Positions 1 through 10,557 of a DNA stretch of 64,000 nucleotides are shown piece by piece. Position 1 is the first letter of the stretch. Each line of letters begins with the position of its first letter. The position numbers were made by a program, and so were the translations under genes. The notes under the pieces are model-generated. The model was given only the letters and a program-made list of their open reading frames with translations. It had not been told where the DNA came from and ran no database searches. This stretch comes from Mayfieldus sp963772265 (GTDB lineage: Bacteria; Actinomycetota; Thermoleophilia; Solirubrobacterales; 70-9): contig CAVYWS010000005.1 of assembly GCA_963772265.1 (NCBI GenBank), forward strand, positions 372,001 to 436,000, given 5' to 3'.

Positions 1-1142
1 GCGCCGCCCCCGGTAGGAGCGGTAGGCGGCGTTGCCGTCGCGGTCGATCTGGTCGACGTTCGGCGAGAGGTCGGTCGCCCAGCCGGGGGCTTCGTCGGCG
101 CCGGAGGTGACGAGCTTGCGGACACCGGGCCAGATCGACTCGGCGGCGGCGGCGGTGGCGTTGCAGTCGGCCCAGTCCTCGGCGCTCTCGGGCTCGTCGC
201 AGATGTAGTCGATGAAGCGGTCGCCGACGATCGGATACTTCTGGGCCAGCTCGCGCCACTCGGCGAGGCAGCCGTCGGCGCAGTGGTAGGCCTCGAGCGC
301 GGTCAGCTTGGCGCCGGGCAGGCGCACGCGGGGGTCGGTTCCCTGCAGCAGCGGCAGGATGCTGGAGGCGAAGCGGGACTCAGGGAAGGGCCAGACGTTG
401 GCGAGGGTGACGCGGTTGTCGAGCGCCGCCGCGGCGAACAGCGACTGGTCGCCGCCGGGCAGGCTGACGCCCCTGATCGCGAACAGGCTGCGAAGCGACG
501 AGGTCGAGGGGATCGAGAACCCGTAGACGCGCAGCTTCACCCGAACCCGGTCGACGAGCCCTGAGGGGCTCAGAACCCGCACCGACCCGCGGTAGACCCC
601 GCTGCGCTGATGCGGGGGCACCAGGACGTCGACCCAGACCGCGACCTTCTGTCCCGGCGCGAGGTCGTAGGGGAAGGCGTTTCGGTCCTCGCCGTAGAAC
701 GTGTCGCGCTCCGGGATCAGGGCGTCGGGCCAGCTGCCGGCCGCACCCTCGCCGTCGGAGGGCTGGGTGACGGTGTACTGGGCCTCGCGGTAGATCGTCA
801 GGGCGGAGGATGGGATCGAGGCGGCGCCGGGGCCGTTGAGGGCGCCGGCCTCGACGCTGACCCCGCCCAGCGGCTCCGAACCCGCCTGGACCGCGAGCTG
901 GAAGGACTCGAACTCGTTGCCGGCGGCGCTGATCTCGGCATTGGCGCCGCCGCCGGCGGGGAGCGGCTGGTCGGCGCGGATCGTCGCCAGCGAGTCGTAA
1001 GCGGAGACGGTCGCGCCGCCGCCGCCGCGTCGCTGGGGGCGGCGAGCGCCAGGAAGGCAAGAAGCGAGGTGGCGGCTGCGATCAGCCCCCGCGCAGCCGC
1101 CGATCTGCTGGTTCCGAGGCCGTGCATCCGCTCTTGACCCAT
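1..1142 (-). CDS. Exported DUF4091-like protein, 3' end beyond window
   Basis: The minus-strand gene runs off the left edge of the window. It opens with a signal peptide (hydrophobic stretch LIAAATSLLAFLALAAP after a short basic start; ATG at 1142, alternative ATG at 1127). The frame then shifts near 1018, and one uninterrupted frame continues to base 1. That frame carries landmarks such as NEFESFQ, DALIPERDTFYGEDRNAFP, STSSLRSLF and FIDYICDEPES. The same order of landmarks occurs in the divergent gene at 1230-3025, whose complete C-terminus looks like DUF4091, so the two are paralogs. DUF4091 proteins are exported, glycoside-hydrolase-like proteins of poorly known function; a role on surface or environmental glycan is inferred. 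The single frameshift is probably a sequence error because the remaining 340 codons are clean. Confidence 0.6.
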
Positions 1143-1229
1143 CGGTCGCTGGCCGGGCGCGGTTAGGTGCGGGACTCTGGGTCAAACAGGCGTCCAGCGG
1201 GGGACGCGGTTATGTAGCCTCGTCGGCCC

Positions 1230-3025
1230 TTGCGAACCCTCCGCTTCGCACTCGCGCCGATCGCGCTGGCGGCGGCGCTCGCCGTCTCCGGCTGCGGCGG
1301 CTCGGACTCCGCAGGCCCCTCCGGCGGGTCGCCCGAGGACGCCGCGCCCGCCGGCCATGGCCCGGCCCGGGTCGGTGTCGCGGACTCGCTGAGCACCGTC
1401 CGCTTCGATCGCCCCAGCCCCGGCTCGCTCACCGCCGGTGCCTCGCTGCGGGCAGCGCGCAACGAGTTCGAGTCCTTCCAGGTGGTGGTCGACGCGCGCC
1501 GCGACCTGCGCGGGGTCAGGGTCCAGGCAGCCGGGCCGCTGCAGGGGCCGGCGGGAGCCGCGATCCCGGCGTCGGAGCTGACCGTCTACCGCGAGGCCGC
1601 CTACAGGGTGGGAGGGCCGGGCAAGCCCGCGTCGGACGCCGAGGGCGGACCGGGGCTGTGGCCCGATGCGCTGATCCCGGCCACCGACTACTTCTACGGC
1701 GAGCGCCGAAACGCGTTCCCGGTCGACGTCCCGGCGGGCGCGCAAGGCGGTCGCCTGGATCGACGTATTCGTCCCGGCCGACCAGCCCAGCGGGACCTAC
1801 CGCGGCAGCGTCCTCGTCCGCGACTCATCCGGGGAGCTTGCCCGGGTCCCGGTCAGCGTCGAGGTCCTCGACTTCGAGATCCCGTCGACGAGCTCGCTGC
1901 GAAGCGCCTTCTTCGCCGATCCGTTCGAGATCTGCCGCGCCTACACCGGCAGCCCGGCCTGCTCGCTCGAGGACCCCGCGACCTGGGCCCGGCGAGAGCT
2001 GTTCGTCCGCGCCGGGCTCGAGAACCGGATCTCGATATCGAACGGCTTTCCGCAGCCGGCGACCCCTGGCGAGCGGGCGCTGTTCGCCCGCTACGCGCTG
2101 CCGCTGATCGACGGCACCGACCCCGCCCTTCGCCTCGCCGGCGCGCAGCTGACCGCGCTCGACGCCAGCACCGCCTGCGCGACGACCAGCGCCTGCCTGG
2201 GGGCATGGAAGGAGGCCGCGGCCCGCTACGGCTTCGAGGACCGCTTCTTCGCCTATCTCTGCGACGAGCCCGCCTATGACACCTCGGCCTGGGCGGGATG
2301 CGCGGCGACGGCCGAAGCGGCCGACAGCATCTGGCCCGGGGTGCCGAAGCTCGTCACAGCCTCGATCCAGAGCGCCGAGCGGGCCGGCGGCGGCCGTGGC
2401 GGAGCGCTGCGCTACACGGACCTGCTGGTCGCGCCGATCTACCGGATCATCGCCGGTGGGCGAAGCCTGCGGGGCTCATACGACGACTTCCTCGATTCCT
2501 CGGGCAAGGAGCTCTGGCTCTACACCTCCTGCCTCAGCTTCAGCTGCGACGCATCGGGCGCCGGCAGACCCCGTCTTCGCCGGCTGGCCCGGCTATGCGA
2601 TCGACGAGCCCGCCTCGCAGAGCCGGGCGATGGGCTGGCTCAGCTTCGAGTACGGGGCGAGCGGGGAGCTCTACTACGAGACCACGGTCTCGCTGGCCGA
2701 CGCCTGGCGCAACCAGTACTTCGAGGGAGGCAACGGCGACGGCAACCTCTTCTACCCCGGACTTCCCGACGGCGGCCCTGGGGTGCCGGCGATCGGGGGC
2801 AGCCGCGAGATCCCGATCGAGTCGATCCGCCTGAAGCGGATCCGCGACGGGCGCGAGGACTACGAGTACCTGCACCTGCTGGCGGAGCGTGGGGATGGGG
2901 AGGAGGCGATGGGCGTCGTACGCGACCTCTTCGGCCCTGCGGCGACGGCGGCCCAGGACGCGACCGTCAGCGCCGCGGCGCTGCAGTCGGCCCGCGATCG
3001 GCTCGCCGAGATGCTCGCGGGCTAG
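1230..3025 (+). CDS. DUF4091-type lipoprotein, glycoside-hydrolase-like
   Basis: The gene starts at TTG 1230 and encodes a lipoprotein signal ending in a lipobox (LAVSGC, Cys about residue 21), so the product should be anchored outside the membrane. The body contains NEFESFQ, FYGERRNAFP, STSSLRSAFF and FFAYLCDEPAYD. The C-terminus (SRAMGWLSFEYG, then RLKRIRDGREDYEYLHLL) is characteristic of DUF4091. Two frameshifts, near 1741 and 2562, each of one base, divide it into three frames; joined, the product is about 600 residues. It is a paralog of the gene at 1-1142 and diverges from it over an 87-bp gap. Its stop overlaps the stop of the polysaccharide deacetylase on the other strand. A role in binding or cleaving polysaccharide is inferred from fold family and neighbours, not shown. 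Confidence 0.7.
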
Positions 3026-3831
3026 CCGCGCGAGCGGAGCCTGGCCGGCCCCTGCCGGATCAGGTAGACCAGGGGGGCGAGGCCCGAGGTCAGCCGCGAG
3101 GCGCGTATCCGCCTGACCATCGGGGACACCTTGAGCCGGAAGGCGCGCTCGCTGTCGTTGTAGAAGATCCCGGTGCGCGGCCAGACGAAGCGGTCGGTCT
3201 GGTCCAGGCGCCAGGGGATCGTCGCCACCGCCGAGTAGCCGGCCTCGCGTGAGGCTTCGACCACCCGCTGGTCATGGTCGCCGTAGGGAAAGGCGATCGA
3301 CGTGCAGTCGGTCCCGGTCATCTCGGCGCACTGCTCGCGCGAGTCGACCAGCTCCCGGCGCAACGGCTCGTCGTCGAGGGCGGTCAGATGGGGATGGGTG
3401 ACGGTGTGGGACCCGATCTCCCAGCCGGCCTCGGCCGCCGAGCGAAGCCGCTCCCAGGACATCGGCAGCAGCTCCTTCTCGTCCGGGCCGCCGAAGTACT
3501 CCTCGATCCCCGGCCACGACATCGGCGCGTCCTGTCCCATGTATCGCGTCGGCGCGTAGATCGTCCCGGGGATTCCGAGGCGATCGAGGATCGGCCGCGC
3601 CAGCTTGTCGACCGAGTCGTAGGCGTCGTCGAAGGTCACCGAGACGACCTTGCCGGGATGATCCCCGAGGGCGGCCTCGGTAAAGGTCACACCGCGGTAG
3701 CCCTTCGAGAGCAGGTACTTCATCTGGCCCTCGAGCGCCTTCGGGGTCACCGAGAGCGGCGAGGTCCAGGTTTCGCTGACCCCGTGGTAGCCGAGGATCA
3801 GCACGTCCGCATTTCCGCTCTTCGATCGCAT
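3022..3831 (-). CDS. NodB-family polysaccharide deacetylase
   Basis: This is an intact 269-residue polysaccharide deacetylase. The metal-binding and catalytic motifs are visible: TFDDAYDS (residues about 66-73, general base and metal Asp) and SHTVTHPH (His-x3-His, about 145-152). FPYGDHD follows later, a further family motif. Family members remove N- or O-acetyl groups from peptidoglycan, chitooligosaccharide or exopolysaccharide using a divalent metal. There is no obvious signal peptide, so a cytoplasmic or membrane-face role on a precursor is possible. The gene lies tail-to-tail with the DUF4091 lipoprotein and near several acyltransferases, which fits trimming of a surface glycan. The start is ATG 3831. 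Confidence 0.9.
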   Translation of the reverse strand: MRSKSGNADVLILGYHGVSETWTSPLSVTPKALEGQMKYLLSKGYRGVTFTEAALGDHPGKVVSVTFDDAYDSVDKLARPILDRLGIPGTIYAPTRYMGQDAPMSWPGIEEYFGGPDEKELLPMSWERLRSAAEAGWEIGSHTVTHPHLTALDDEPLRRELVDSREQCAEMTGTDCTSIAFPYGDHDQRVVEASREAGYSAVATIPWRLDQTDRFVWPRTGIFYNDSERAFRLKVSPMVRRIRASRLTSGLAPLVYLIRQGPARLRSRG

Positions 3832-3902
3832 CGTTGCCCGCCCGCGGGCTCATTCTGGCGAACCTGCACCTTCTCCGGAGAGGCGGGCTAGGATCAACAG
3901 CA

Positions 3903-5041
3903 GTGGCCTACTCGATGGTTCCCTGATTGAGGATCCAGCCGAGCTCGAGCCGTTTCAAGGGGAGTGGGACGAACTGGCCGTCGCGGCCGGGGCTCCGTTC
4001 GGCGCTCCCGCCTGGGCGCTCGCATGGTGGCGCCACCTCGCGCCGAGGCGGTCGTCGCTTGCCGTGGTCGCTGTTCGCGACGGCGGCGAGCTGGTCGGGC
4101 TGGCGCCCTTCTACGCAAAGCAAAGGTTCGGGACCACCGAGATCAGGCTGCTCAGCGGAGGGCTCGCGTCGCGCCTCGGCATTCTCGCCCGCGACGGCCG
4201 CGAGCCCGAGGTCGGGCGGACGGTTGCGAGCGTGCTGGCCGAATCGGATGCGCAACCGGACTCGTTTCACTGGGAGGCGGTCGACGCCGAGGAGCGATGG
4301 CCAGAGCTGCTGTCGGGATCCTGGCCCGACGGCCACGAGCACCACATTCGCGAGGAGTCCGAGCGCGCCGCCCCGGTGCTGCGGCTGACCGCGGATTCCT
4401 ACGAGGAATGGTTCGCCTCCAAGAGCCGCAACTTCCGCTCGCAGATGCGGCGCAAGCGCAAGTCGATCGAAGCGGCGGGAGCCGCGATTCGAAGCGCCGA
4501 CCGCGCAAGCCTCCGTCGCGACCTGGAGTCGTTCGCGCGGCTGCATTTCAGCCGCTGGGAGGACCGCGGTGGATCGGCGATTCCCGAAGCCGCGATCGGC
4601 ATGCTCGAGGAGGTCGGCGAGCGCCTGCTGGACCAGGGGCGGTTTCGGATGACGATGATCGACGGCCCCGGCGGCGACGCCGTCTGTGCCCAGATCTTCC
4701 TCGCCGCGGGTGGCGACGTCGGGTTCTGGAGCATCGGCTTCGACGAGGCTTGGGCGAAGTACTCGCCGGGGATCCTCTCGACGCTGCGGGGGATCGAGGA
4801 GGCCTTCGAGCGCGGTGACGAAGTCTTCGACTTCGGGGGCGGCGAGGCCGACTACAAGCAGCGCCTCACCGGCGAGGACCGCCCGGTCGCCTGGCGCACG
4901 TCCTATCCGGCCGGCACCCGCTACCCGCTGGCGCTGCTCTCGCATCTGCCCGAAGAGGTGGCCAGGCGCGGGAGCGCCCCGTTGCGCGAGGCAATCGGCC
5001 CCGAGCGGGTCAATCGGCTGCGCAGCCTGATCAACCGCTGA
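3903..5041 (+). CDS. BioF2/FemAB-like acyltransferase, copy A
   Basis: This is a GNAT-fold acyltransferase of the BioF2-like (Acetyltransf_6) type, related to FemAB and to exopolysaccharide CelD-like proteins. The coding frame is open from WDELAVAAGAPFGAPAWALAWW through VGLAPFY, LRLLSGG-like, WFASKSRNFRSQMRRKRKSIE and FDFGGGEADYK to the stop at 5041, about 360 residues. The C-terminal Gly-rich motif followed by YK-R is typical of the family. The exact start is unclear: a GGAGAGG sequence lies at about 3877-3883, GTG 3903 is out of frame by one base, and no usual start codon sits in frame before GTG 4064, so a small frameshift near 3910-3930 is likely. It is 52% or so similar by eye to the next gene, a tandem duplicate. 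The acyl donor and acceptor are unknown. Confidence 0.7.
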
Positions 5042-5149
5042 CTCGAATACGATCCGGCGAGCAGGTGTCACGCACACGACGCGTGACTCCGCCTCCAGTG
5101 CCCGTTGACAGCTTTCAAGGCCGGCGCCGGTCCGGACGATACGAGCGCC

Positions 5150-6386
5150 ATGAGCGAATTGTCGGCTACCTCCCGGCCGTCTTCGCGACGGCGTGACGAG
5201 GGCAACGCACCAGATCGGCGCGACGACCGCGCCGAGCACCGCTCGAGGCCGTTGACCGCCTCGGTCTTCGAAGACGTTTCACGGCTCGACCATCTGCTCG
5301 GGCGCTGGGACGACCTCGCGGTTGCCACCGGGTCCCCGTTCGGCGCTCCCGCCTGGGCGCTCGGGTGGTGGCGCCATGCGGCGCCGCCGGGCGCCAGCTT
5401 GGCCGTCGTCGCCGTCGAGGACGGCGATGCGCTGGTCGGCCTCGCGCCCTTCTACTCGCTGTCGCGGCTCGGGATCACCGAGCTGCGGCTGCTCAGCGGC
5501 GGCTGGGCGTCCCGCCTCGGGGTGCTGGCCCGGCCTGGGCGCGATGCAGGAGGTCGCGACGGCGATCGCCGAGTCGCTGGCCGAGCCGCCCCTGCGCGCC
5601 GACGTGATCCGCTGGGAGGCCGTCGACGCCGCCTCGCCCTGGCCCTCGCTGCTGGCCGAGCGCAGGCCCGAGGGGCGCCCCGACCGGATTCAGGACCTTT
5701 CGCAGCGAAGCGCGCCGCTGCTGCACCTGCGCCAGGACTCCTTCGAGGAGTGGTTCGCGGAGCGCAGCTCCCACTTCCGCCGCAACATGCGCCGCGACCG
5801 GCGCCAGATCGAGAAGAAGGGCGCCAGCTTCCGCGCCACCGATCGCGCCAGCCTCGAGCGCGACCTCGATGCGTTCGCACGGCTCCACAGCACCCGCCAG
5901 GAGCACCGCGGCGGCAGCACCGCCGTCAACCCGGGCGCGATGGCGGCGCTGCGCGAGATCGGCGAGGCGCTGATCGGCGACGGCCGCCTGCGGCTCTGGA
6001 TGATCGACGGCCCCGACGGCGAGGCGATCAGCGCCCACGTCTTCGTCAGCGCCGGCGAAACGACCGCCTTCTGGAACACGGGCTTCGACATGGGGTGGAG
6101 CAAGCACTCGCCGGGAGCGATCGGGTTGATCGCCGCTATCGAGGACAGCTTCGAGCGCGGCGAGAAGGTGATGGACCTCGGAGGCGGCGAGGCCGGCTAC
6201 AAGGACCGGGTCGCCGACGAGGACCATCCGGTCGCCTGGCGCAGCTCATTCCGGCGCGGGCCCCGCTATCCGCTGGCGCGGATGCGGGGGCTCCCCGAGC
6301 AGATCGCACGGCGCGGCAGCGTCAGGCTGCGCGAGCGGCTCGGCAGCGAGCGGGTCAACCGCCTGCGCCGCCTGCTGCGCCGCTAG
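5150..6386 (+). CDS. BioF2/FemAB-like acyltransferase, copy B
   Basis: This is a tandem paralog of copy A, with the same landmarks in order: WDDLAVATGSPFGAPAWALGWW, LRLLSGGWASRLGVLARPG, WFAERSSHFRRNMRRDRRQIE and MDLGGGEAGYKDR. The start chosen is ATG 5150. One extra G near 5535 (GGC read as GGGC) splits the gene; joined, it encodes about 411 residues. BioF2/FemAB-like enzymes transfer acyl or aminoacyl groups to peptidoglycan precursors or polysaccharides. The stop overlaps the stop of the minus-strand deacetylase by 4 nt. Together with copies A, C and D this gives four such enzymes within 13 kb, suggesting several acylation sites on one glycan (inference). Confidence 0.75.
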
Positions 6387-7417
6387 CGGAAGACGAGGCC
6401 GCGCGCGGCGGCCGCAAGCTGCACCGAGCTGCGCACAGCCCGCATCCGCTGACGCTCGCGGCGGTCGAAGACGACCCGGAAGCGGCCCAGGCGCATGCGC
6501 TGGTCCTCGCTGCAGGGAAGCTCGTTGCGCTCCGGGACGACGGTCACCCCGAGGCGCAGCCCGCTGCGCTTCGCCAAGCCGGCAAGCTCGTCGTCGGCGT
6601 TGCCGTTGGGATAGGCGATCACGAACGGCTCGCGTCCCAGAACCTCACCCAGCCACCTCTGGGCGCCGGCGACCTGCTCCTCGGCCTCGGCGGGCGGGTA
6701 GAGGGGCAGCACCGCGTGGTCGAGCGTGTGGTTGCCGATCTCGATCCAGGGCGAGGCGCCGATCTCGCGCAGCTCGTCGACGCTGAGCGGGCGGTCGACG
6801 TCGCCGAGGGGGACCAGCGCCTGCGGGCCGAACTCGGCGGTCAGGTGCTGCTCGACCTCCTCGACCGTACGCGCTCGCAGGGCCCCGCATTCGGCCGCCA
6901 CCGAGGACCCCTCGCCGCGCCGGTTGCGCTCGCGGTAGACGACGTTCCACCAGAAGGCCTTGCCGTCGCGGACATGGTGGGCGGAGGGAAAGATCGTCGC
7001 GTAGACCTGCTCTCGGGCCAGCAGGTCGAGCAGCTGCAGGTTGTTGGCGAAGCCGTCGTCGAAGGTCAGGTGCGCGTAGTGCCCGCCCGGCTCCAGCCCG
7101 GCGTCGATCTCGGCCGCGCTGACGAAGCGGTAGCCATGCCGGCGGTAGTACTCGCAGAGCCGCGCCAGCCCCTCGGGGGTGGCGCGCTCGTGCGGGTCGA
7201 CGATCCCGGCGTCCGCCTCGGCCGCGTCACGGAAGACGCAGTGAAAGACGAAGATCAGCAGGCCCGGACGGTCGCTCGGCGCGACTGCGGCCAGCCATTG
7301 ATCGGCGCGCTCGAGCGCGGTGCGCCCGGCCAGCGCCGCACGCATGGCAAGCGAACGTAGCGGCCGGGCTGTTTGCTGCTCAAGGCTTGTTTCCGTGGAG
7401 CCGATCGATTGAGTCAT
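6383..7417 (-). CDS. NodB-family polysaccharide deacetylase, second copy
   Basis: This is an intact deacetylase of about 344 residues from ATG 7417; ATG 7345 is an alternative start that trims a poorly ordered N-terminus. The motifs LTFDDGFANN and NHTLDH (His-x3-His) are present, and VIAYPNGNADDE resembles the usual third motif. It is clearly different from the deacetylase at 3022-3831 and longer. The insert between the first two motifs (about 100 residues) is typical of exopolysaccharide-linked deacetylases. It diverges from acyltransferase copy C over 25 bp. No signal peptide is evident. Substrate assignment to the local surface polysaccharide is inferred from context. Confidence 0.88.
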   Translation of the reverse strand: MTQSIGSTETSLEQQTARPLRSLAMRAALAGRTALERADQWLAAVAPSDRPGLLIFVFHCVFRDAAEADAGIVDPHERATPEGLARLCEYYRRHGYRFVSAAEIDAGLEPGGHYAHLTFDDGFANNLQLLDLLAREQVYATIFPSAHHVRDGKAFWWNVVYRERNRRGEGSSVAAECGALRARTVEEVEQHLTAEFGPQALVPLGDVDRPLSVDELREIGASPWIEIGNHTLDHAVLPLYPPAEAEEQVAGAQRWLGEVLGREPFVIAYPNGNADDELAGLAKRSGLRLGVTVVPERNELPCSEDQRMRLGRFRVVFDRRERQRMRAVRSSVQLAAAARGLVFR

Positions 7418-7442
7418 CGAGGTCCAGACCCAGAGAGAGTCT

Positions 7443-8590
7443 ATGAACGGGCGCTCTCGCGTGAGGGCCCGGCGGGGCGGCCGACCCGATCCACGGTCCG
7501 TGGGCGAGCCACAGGGTGAGCCCCAGATCCTGGCCTCGGGCTCGCTCGAGGACCTGGCCGAGGAATGGGATGATCTCGCTCTCCGAACCGGGGCACCGCC
7601 CTTTGCCCGTCCAGGTTGGATGCGCGCTTGGTGGTCGGCGTTTGGCGCGCGGGGAGCCCTGCATCCTGAGCGTCCGCCGAGACGACAGCTTGAGCGCCGT
7701 GTTGCCACTCGCCCGCTCGCGCGGCGGTTTCCGCTCCTGCTCGAATGCCCATACGCCCCTCTTCGACGCGGTCTGCTCAGTGCCGGAGGACCTTCGGATG
7801 CTGCTGGCGGCTGCCCTGCACGAGAGCGGGCGCGGCTTGGTCCTCGGGCACCTCGACAGCGGAGGGCCGGCTGTGGACGGCGGCCAAGGCTCTTGGCCGA
7901 GAGAACGGATCCGAGCCGGTCGTCCTTGAGTCCAAACCTGCTCCCGTACGTGGCGCCGAGCCTCAGCTGGAAGGAGTTCGAGGAGTCGCTTCCGGGATCG
8001 AGACGTCAGAACCCTGCGCCGGACCGAGCGCCGGCTGGGCGAGAACGAAGAGCTTGCGATCGAGGTCACCGATGGGTCGAGGGACCTCGAGTCGCATCTC
8101 GGCGAATTCCTTCGGCTCGAGGGTTCGGGGTGGAAGGTGGACCAGGGGACCGCGGTCCACGTGCTGCAGGAGACGCAGCGATTTTACGAGGAGCGTGGCG
8201 GCCTGGGCAGCGAAGAGCGGGCTGTTGAGTCTGAGCTTCCTGCGCGTGGGCGGCCGCCGGATTGCCGTCGACTACGGGATTGACGACGGAGCGAGCAGGT
8301 ACGGGCTGAAGGCTCGGCTACGACCCCGAGTACGCACGGTACGGGCCGGGCGTGCTGCTGCTCGTCGAACGAGGTCAGGCGAGCGATCGAGAACGGCCGG
8401 ACCCTACGAAATGGGCACCGGCATGAGCAAGATCAAGCGGGAGCTGATGAACGGCCAGCGCACGATCGAGCACGTCGCGCTCTTCCCCCGGTCGCCGCGT
8501 GGCGCGGTGGCGCGCCGGTCCGCTGACGACCCGTCAGGCGGTCCACCGCACGAGCACGTGAGAGCACTCGCTCCTGCGCCGCGCCCGTGA
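7443..8590 (+). pseudogene. BioF2/FemAB-like acyltransferase, copy C, heavily frameshifted
   Basis: Joining frames gives a recognisable fourth-type acyltransferase: an N-terminus with EEWDDLALRTG and PGWMRAWW, a middle with SLSWKEFEESL and RRTERRLGENEEL, then TQRFYEER, LSLSFLRVGGRRIAVDYG and YEMGTGMSKIKRELMNG near the end. At least eight single-base changes break it in about 1.1 kb; several are plain duplications (AAC read as AAAC, AACC as AACCC, GTGCG as GTGGCG). The end is uncertain and could extend to about 8670. The density of breaks is several times higher than in flanking genes, so true decay is possible, although the reconstructed protein reads well and has no lost segments. Confidence 0.6.
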
Positions 8591-8755
8591 CGCGGCTCGC
8601 CGCCTGCTGACCCGCCAGCGTGCGGCGTCTCGGACGGCAGCAGCAGGACGACCACCCGCGGCCGGCTGAGCCGGAACGACCGCGCTGATGCCGCAGTGAG
8701 CTGATGCGAACCTGGATGGCCGAGGCTCAGGGGACGGCTGTCTGAGGACGGGCTT

Positions 8756-9480
8756 GTGCTCCGCGGCTACCGGGCCGCCAGGCATCTGGCCGAGTGGCTG
8801 AGGCACGACCGCCGCCAGGAGGTCGACACCGGGCGCCACATCGAGCTCGACGAGCTCGGCGCTCGACCATCCCGACGCGAGGCCTACCAGCCGACGCCGC
8901 TGGAACACGCTGCGGGCGCTGCTGCCGAAGTCCGAGCGTCGAGCCTGGCGACGTGTTCGTCGACTTCGGCTCCGGGATGGGCCGGGTGGTCCAGGCCGCC
9001 GCCGGTATCCGTTCGAGCGCGTGATCGGCGTCGAGATCTCCGAGCAGCTGAACGAGATCGCGCGCCGGAACTTCGAGCGAAACAGGCGCCGATTCGCCTG
9101 CCGCGAGGTCGAGTTCGTCACCTGCGACGCGGTCTCGTTCGAGGTCCCCGACGACATGACCCATGCCTACTTCTTCAACCCATTCATGGGCGAGACCTTC
9201 CGCGCGGTCCTCGACAACATCATCGCCTCGATCGACCGCAACCCGCGGCGGGTGGTGCTGCTCTACCACCTGCCCGAGGATGCGGCAGATGGTCGAGGAG
9301 CTCGGGCCGCTTCCGGCTGGTCGATGAGAAGCGGACCGCGCGCACGACGACAGCCGGATCTACGAGAGCGTCCCCGCCGGCAGCCGGCCGAGCACGGCGT
9401 CCCGGCACCAGACCGGCGCACGGGGCCCTCGGCGCGCGTCAGAGGCGCGCGCGCCGCGCGAGCGGATCAGGGCGACCTGA
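8756..9480 (+). pseudogene. SAM-dependent methyltransferase, frameshifted
   Basis: The joined frames contain a clear class I methyltransferase motif I, VFVDFGSGMGRVV, followed by VIGVEISEQLNEIARRNF (motif II acidic loop) and FFNPFMGETFRAVLDNI (motif IV region), then VLLYHLP. The N-terminal part reads HLAEWLRHD and YQPTPLE. The GSGMGRVV signature with NPF resembles small-molecule or DOT1-fold methyltransferases. Four to six one-base shifts occur between 8865 and 9350. The start is taken as GTG 8756; the end is approximate, within 20 bp of the convergent GNAT gene. It may methylate a sugar or lipid of the local glycan; this is inference from position only. Confidence 0.55.
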
Positions 9481-9488
9481 TGCCGGTC

Positions 9489-10533
9489 CTAGGTCAGGAA
9501 GACCTCTCCGTCGAGCCGGGTCAGCAGCGCCCTGTCGGTGTTCAGGCCTGGTGAGCTCCGGGTCCTTGCTGTGAAGGACCGGCTGGCGCGAGATGCCGAG
9601 CACAGCGAAGCGGCGGGCGAGGGGCTCCATCAGGTGCGGCTCGGCGCGCCCGGCGACGACCGAGCTGCCGTTGGCGCGGGCATGGTCGAGCAGCTCGCTC
9701 AGCACCGCTTCGGACTCGCCCTCGGTGGCGAGCAGGTGCATGACGTGGCTGGCGTGGCGGCGGCCCGGCCGGTAGGCGTACCAGCCGATCGGTTGGTCGC
9801 CGCGGCGGACGACACGGCGAACCATCGGCTCGGTGAACTTCTCGACCAGCGAGAACATGTGCTCGAGATAGGCCTGGTCGTGGTCGACGCGCAGCTTGAA
9901 CGCGCCGCCGAGCTCGGGCAGCAGCTCGATCACGGTCGCGACGTCGGCGTCGGCGCCGTTGATCGCGGGATCCGGCTCGGGAAACGCGCGGCGCGCGATC
10001 CGCGGGCCGGCCGCCTGGAAGGGAAAGCCGCCCACCGGCAGCTCCTCGCGCGAGAGCGAGCGCCGCATCGCCGCGCTGACGGTGCCCCTGATCCAGCGCA
10101 CCGGCCGCAGCACGAGCAGGAAGTCGCAGGCACGCACGTAATCGGGGGCGCCGCCGAAGGCGCGCCAGATCCGTACCACCCCTTCCGTTGTGCCATCCGA
10201 CCAGGTAAGTTCCTGCGGTCCGGAGAGGACGCGTCTGATCAGAAGCGCGCCGGCAGGGCCTGCGTCTTCGGTGACCGCGAGCTGCGTCGCGACGACGCCC
10301 TTGATCGGACGACCGTCGAAAAGCAGCCGTCTAACCTGTACTCCAATGAAGCCCGTGATCTTGTCCCCGTCGCCGATCGAGACCAGTGGCGTCATATCCT
10401 CCTCGGCCCAGGGATGGTCGAGCATGGTCCCCGCGAGAGTCTCCTCGCTGCCCCACCAGCCGGGCATCCGGTCCTCGAGAAGCTTTACGACCTCAGGCAG
10501 GTCTTCGTGGGTGACTGGGCGAATCTCTGACAT
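9489..10533 (-). CDS. GNAT-family acetyltransferase-like protein
   Basis: The protein has about 348 residues and starts at ATG 10533 with SEIRPVTHEDLPEVVKLLEDRMPGW, a typical GNAT opening. A second GNAT-like half follows (VRRGDQPIGWYAYRPGRRHASHVMHLLA, with the strand-turn of an acetyl-CoA fold). The C-terminus is corrected by removing one extra C near 9538, which gives SKDPELTRLNTDRALLTRLDGEVFLT and a stop at 9489. It is transcribed divergently from the NadE/AsnB/ACP/ligase operon, with only 24-66 bp between starts, so a shared control region is likely. It is probably an acyl-CoA or acyl-ACP dependent transferase acting with that operon (inference). Confidence 0.65.
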
Positions 10534-10557
10534 CGTGACGCGACCCTACCTTGAACA

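Noticed and set aside
5105..5140. TTGACA at 5105-5110 as -35 for acyltransferase copy B
   Set aside because: No TAnnnT box lies 16-19 bp downstream, and the surroundings are coding-like; too weak to list.
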